5,825 nucleotides of DNA from positions 1-5,825 of the forward strand of contig JAUVIW010000063.1 in assembly GCA_030592525.1 (NCBI GenBank). Reading direction: 5' to 3'. Each line of letters starts with the position of its first letter. The first letter of the stretch is position 1. The notes beneath the pieces were generated by a model. That model saw nothing but the letters and a program-made list of their open reading frames with translations. It had not been told where the DNA came from and did no database searches. Below are positions 4,901 through 5,825 of the stretch, piece by piece. This DNA comes from an archaeon (GTDB taxonomy: Archaea; B1Sed10-29; WALL01). The position numbers and the translations under genes are program-made.

Positions 4901-5467
4901 GCAGTCCTCCAGATGATGGAGGAGATTGAGCTCCGCAGGAAGGATGTGTTCATGGATGCCTACACCAGCATCAAGGGCAATTTCCTGGACATGTACAAGG
5001 AGTTCTTCCCTAACGCTGATGACGCGTTCGCCACAATCAAGCTGCAGAACGAGGACGACCCGTTCGATGGCGGGTTATTGATTGAGGCGCGGCCCGCCGG
5101 GAAGAAAATAAAGCACATTGACTCAATGAGCGGTGGCGAGAAGACGCTTACTGCTATCGCGTTCCTGTTCGCTATTCAGGCATACAAGCCGTCGCCGTTC
5201 TACGTGCTTGATGAGGCTGACGCGGCGCTGGACAAGGCGAACTCAAACAAGCTCGCTGGCATGATACAGAAGAGGGCCAGGCTGTGCCAGTTCATTGTCA
5301 TCACGCACAACAACCCGATGATACAGTCGAGCGAGCAGATTGTTGGCATCAGCCTGGACAAGAGCCAGGCATCGAGCATGGTCGAGGTCGACATGAAGAA
5401 GTACGCGGCTAGCGCTACGGCTCCTGTTGATGAGCAAGCCTCAAATCTGGATGAAGCCAGTAAGTAA
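1907..5467 (+). CDS. smc: Chromosome segregation ATPase SMC (1186 aa)
   Basis: This is a complete SMC, the ATPase of the condensin-like complex that loops and segregates chromosomal DNA (with ScpA/ScpB-type partners, not in this window). Order: N-terminal head with Walker A GPNGSGKS (31-38), R-loop Arg about 57 and Q-loop Gln132 (VMQGDV); coiled coil about 165-515, rich in K/E heptads; hinge about 516-657, ending SGAVTGGF; return coiled coil about 665-1010; C-terminal head with signature MSGGEK (1074-1079), Walker B FYVLDEAD with catalytic Glu1103, D-loop ALD (to Asp1109) and switch His1134. All ATPase motifs are intact, and the length is normal for the family. Met in place of Leu before SGGE also occurs in archaeal SMCs. 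I start at ATG 1907 (MGKIEKLKL), which aligns with typical SMC N-termini; GTG 1901 would add two residues. The last 20 or so residues are a variable tail that overlaps the convergent gene by 27 bp. Confidence 0.98.
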   Translation: MGKIEKLKLRDFKSFRKTVIPFVDGFTTVIGPNGSGKSNFLDALLFVLGAGSMKTMRAGRLTDLVHHSSKTGDAEVEVTLRSDGEKYLVSRCIDKKGSSVFRLNGKRTTKSQVVELLASMNIPAENHNFVMQGDVTAIIQMTPRQRREVIDEISGISEYNDKKEKAIRELEKVEEKIKEANIILYERKGYLGEIKKERDQALRYTRFEKKKGDLKHAIIHKDLTDIKGKYDTVTDKVFKAKGDVDGLSEQVSKISASLTNLQNRLDELNREILSKGEKEQLEISKEIEQTKSQLQITQERITNRESDINKAKDEIKAKEKELVQLEKDTVDKKESLKTLDAEKKTYDSRVAELEKELNGFMDELKEKNLLVGDIAQQLEDMNSDISAKKDSFYGLKSTVDQIRERISVLKLSVSDTTEQKQASDARTVEVEQKHGQYSRDLASLKRDGRGHQNDLDEKYKAEKDLNREYEQLNAKLDESREKYHSLQSKVATIRHMTGNTASDSVMAASRNNDLKGIIGRIEDLCEFSPEYANAIHTAAGARMHFIVTDDSDSATQAIKWLKQKKLGRTTFIPLDKIKFMDVSEQAEKALRHEGAVDLAISLVKFDKKYFNAFSYVFGETVIVKSIDIAKEIGYGTCRMATLDGDLAESSGAVTGGFKHGTLTQHEIKLVDELKARLEKYEKKKKALLSELEDLRGAMNGIRGLKGEVELKIKEQEVLVREMDGRLGEYKGFSEKHESKSAQAESQIAELKNELIQQDSVLKEMNASIREMEQKKEAVREKMDSPEAKKVSDRLNEMQRGLQTVRDTRSEVAIQANSLRSEISQVISAKKQQLNNTKKANTEFIESAGNEVNELRKLDEETRAGLKEKLEEEKRISSSIRGLIESREASEGEVRALAESRGQVQRQLEVRQSQYNEMNIEKAKLETRYTDLRKEFDENRELVEFDMAIDEMKQEIESLTTKMIRLEPINLKAVDMYEKYLTQVDTLKDKGKKLEEEKGAVLQMMEEIELRRKDVFMDAYTSIKGNFLDMYKEFFPNADDAFATIKLQNEDDPFDGGLLIEARPAGKKIKHIDSMSGGEKTLTAIAFLFAIQAYKPSPFYVLDEADAALDKANSNKLAGMIQKRARLCQFIVITHNNPMIQSSEQIVGISLDKSQASSMVEVDMKKYAASATAPVDEQASNLDEASK

Positions 5468-5825
5468 CATGCCGGCCAATAGGACGACGCAGAACACTAC
5501 GATAGCAACTGCAATCCACTTGATTGGCATCTTTTTCTGTTGCTGTACCACCGGGACCTGGGGTGTGCCGGGGGTTGCCTGCATTGTAGCAGGGGGAGCC
5601 ATTGACGAGGGCATAGCCGTTGGCTCGGGAGCCAGGTTCGGCGTGCCAAGGCCAGGCTGCGGCGCTGGCGCAGCAGGAGTAGGCAAGGTTGGCTGTGCTA
5701 CTGGAACAGGTGTTGCAGCTGGCTGTGCGAGTGTCACGGGCTGTGCAGCTGATGTCACGGGCTGAGCTTCCGGAACAGGTGTTGCGGCCGGCTGAGCCAT
5801 CGGCGCGGCGGGCTGCGCAGCAGCA
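5441..5825 (-). CDS. Pro/Ala-rich protein with C-terminal membrane anchor (5' end outside window)
   Basis: The minus-strand frame stops at TGA 5443-5441. It is open to the right edge, where it still reads Ala/Pro/Gln, so the Met at 5800 is probably internal and the N-terminus is missing. The visible part is a low-complexity region with repeated AQPAATPVP and AQPVT units, then QVPVVQQQKKMPIK and a hydrophobic segment WIAVAIVVFCVVLLAGMLL, ending TGFIQI. Lys residues before the helix and a tail of only a few residues after it give a tail-anchored topology with the Pro/Ala region in the cytoplasm; the opposite topology cannot be excluded if a signal peptide lies upstream. Function is unknown. Such linkers usually join a membrane anchor to a folded domain, which would be beyond the window. 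Its 3' end overlaps smc tail to tail by 27 bp. Confidence 0.75.
   Translation of the reverse strand, partial: AAAQPAAPMAQPAATPVPEAQPVTSAAQPVTLAQPAATPVPVAQPTLPTPAAPAPQPGLGTPNLAPEPTAMPSSMAPPATMQATPGTPQVPVVQQQKKMPIKWIAVAIVVFCVVLLAGMLLTGFIQI
5691..5797 (-). repeat. In-frame tandem repeats encoding AQP/VT units
   Basis: GGAACAGGTGTTGC occurs at 5703-5716 and 5772-5785, 69 bp apart, with similar flanks on both sides. TGTCACGGGCTG recurs at 5732-5743 and 5753-5764, 21 bp apart. Both spacings are multiples of three, so copy-number changes keep the frame and lengthen or shorten the Pro/Ala linker by 23 or 7 residues. Confidence 0.7.

Noticed and set aside
3805..4953. Minus-strand 382-aa ORF
   Set aside because: It is Ser-rich sequence produced by the reverse complement of the SMC coiled coil; no family features.
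5427..5765. Plus-strand 112-aa Gly/Ala/Cys-rich ORF
   Set aside because: It is antisense to the Pro/Ala-rich protein; its Gly/Ala content simply mirrors the Pro/Ala codons. The minus frame ends in a clean TM helix.

Overview
The window reads as an archaeal chromosome segment. Two tRNA genes carry introns at position 37/38 with bulge-helix-bulge (BHB) splice geometry. Promoters have TATA boxes, several preceded by a purine/A-rich BRE such as CGAAAG. The main gene is a full-length archaeal-type SMC. The lineage cannot be fixed from this sequence alone; a euryarchaeal or DPANN-type genome of roughly balanced GC content is a reasonable guess.

Layout. Positions 1-253 (minus) hold the 5' part of a SLOG/LOG-like Rossmann protein that runs off the left edge. 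It begins 13 nt downstream of an intron-containing tRNA-Trp(CCA) at 266-363 (minus). Positions 468-650 (minus) encode a 60-residue two-helix membrane protein with its own BRE/TATA, a strong Shine-Dalgarno and a hairpin/T-tract terminator. Positions 716-1042 have no gene but are dense in stable stem-loops, a possible unannotated RNA. Positions 1043-1191 (minus) are tRNA-Arg(CCU) with a 74-nt intron that has the layout of a box C/D guide RNA. A TATA-like core at 1216-1227 may serve both this tRNA and a 46-residue secreted or membrane ORF on the plus strand (1245-1385), which would be leaderless. Positions 1386-1906 have no convincing protein gene. They contain a GC-rich terminator-like structure, an AT-rich stretch with inverted repeats, and a strong BRE/TATA that should drive a structured RNA of about 185 nt (about 1667-1853). 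The end of that RNA overlaps the likely smc promoter.

The 1186-aa smc gene fills 1907-5467 (plus). It converges on, and overlaps by 27 bp, the 3' end of a Pro/Ala-rich protein with a C-terminal membrane anchor (5441-5825, minus, open at the right edge).

The tRNAs and SMC are housekeeping functions: tRNA-Arg(CCU) reads AGG, a codon used repeatedly in smc. The less ordinary material is non-coding: the C/D-like intron, the pseudoknotted RNA candidate upstream of smc, and the hairpin-rich block at 716-1042. None of these could be searched against databases here, so their identities remain open.
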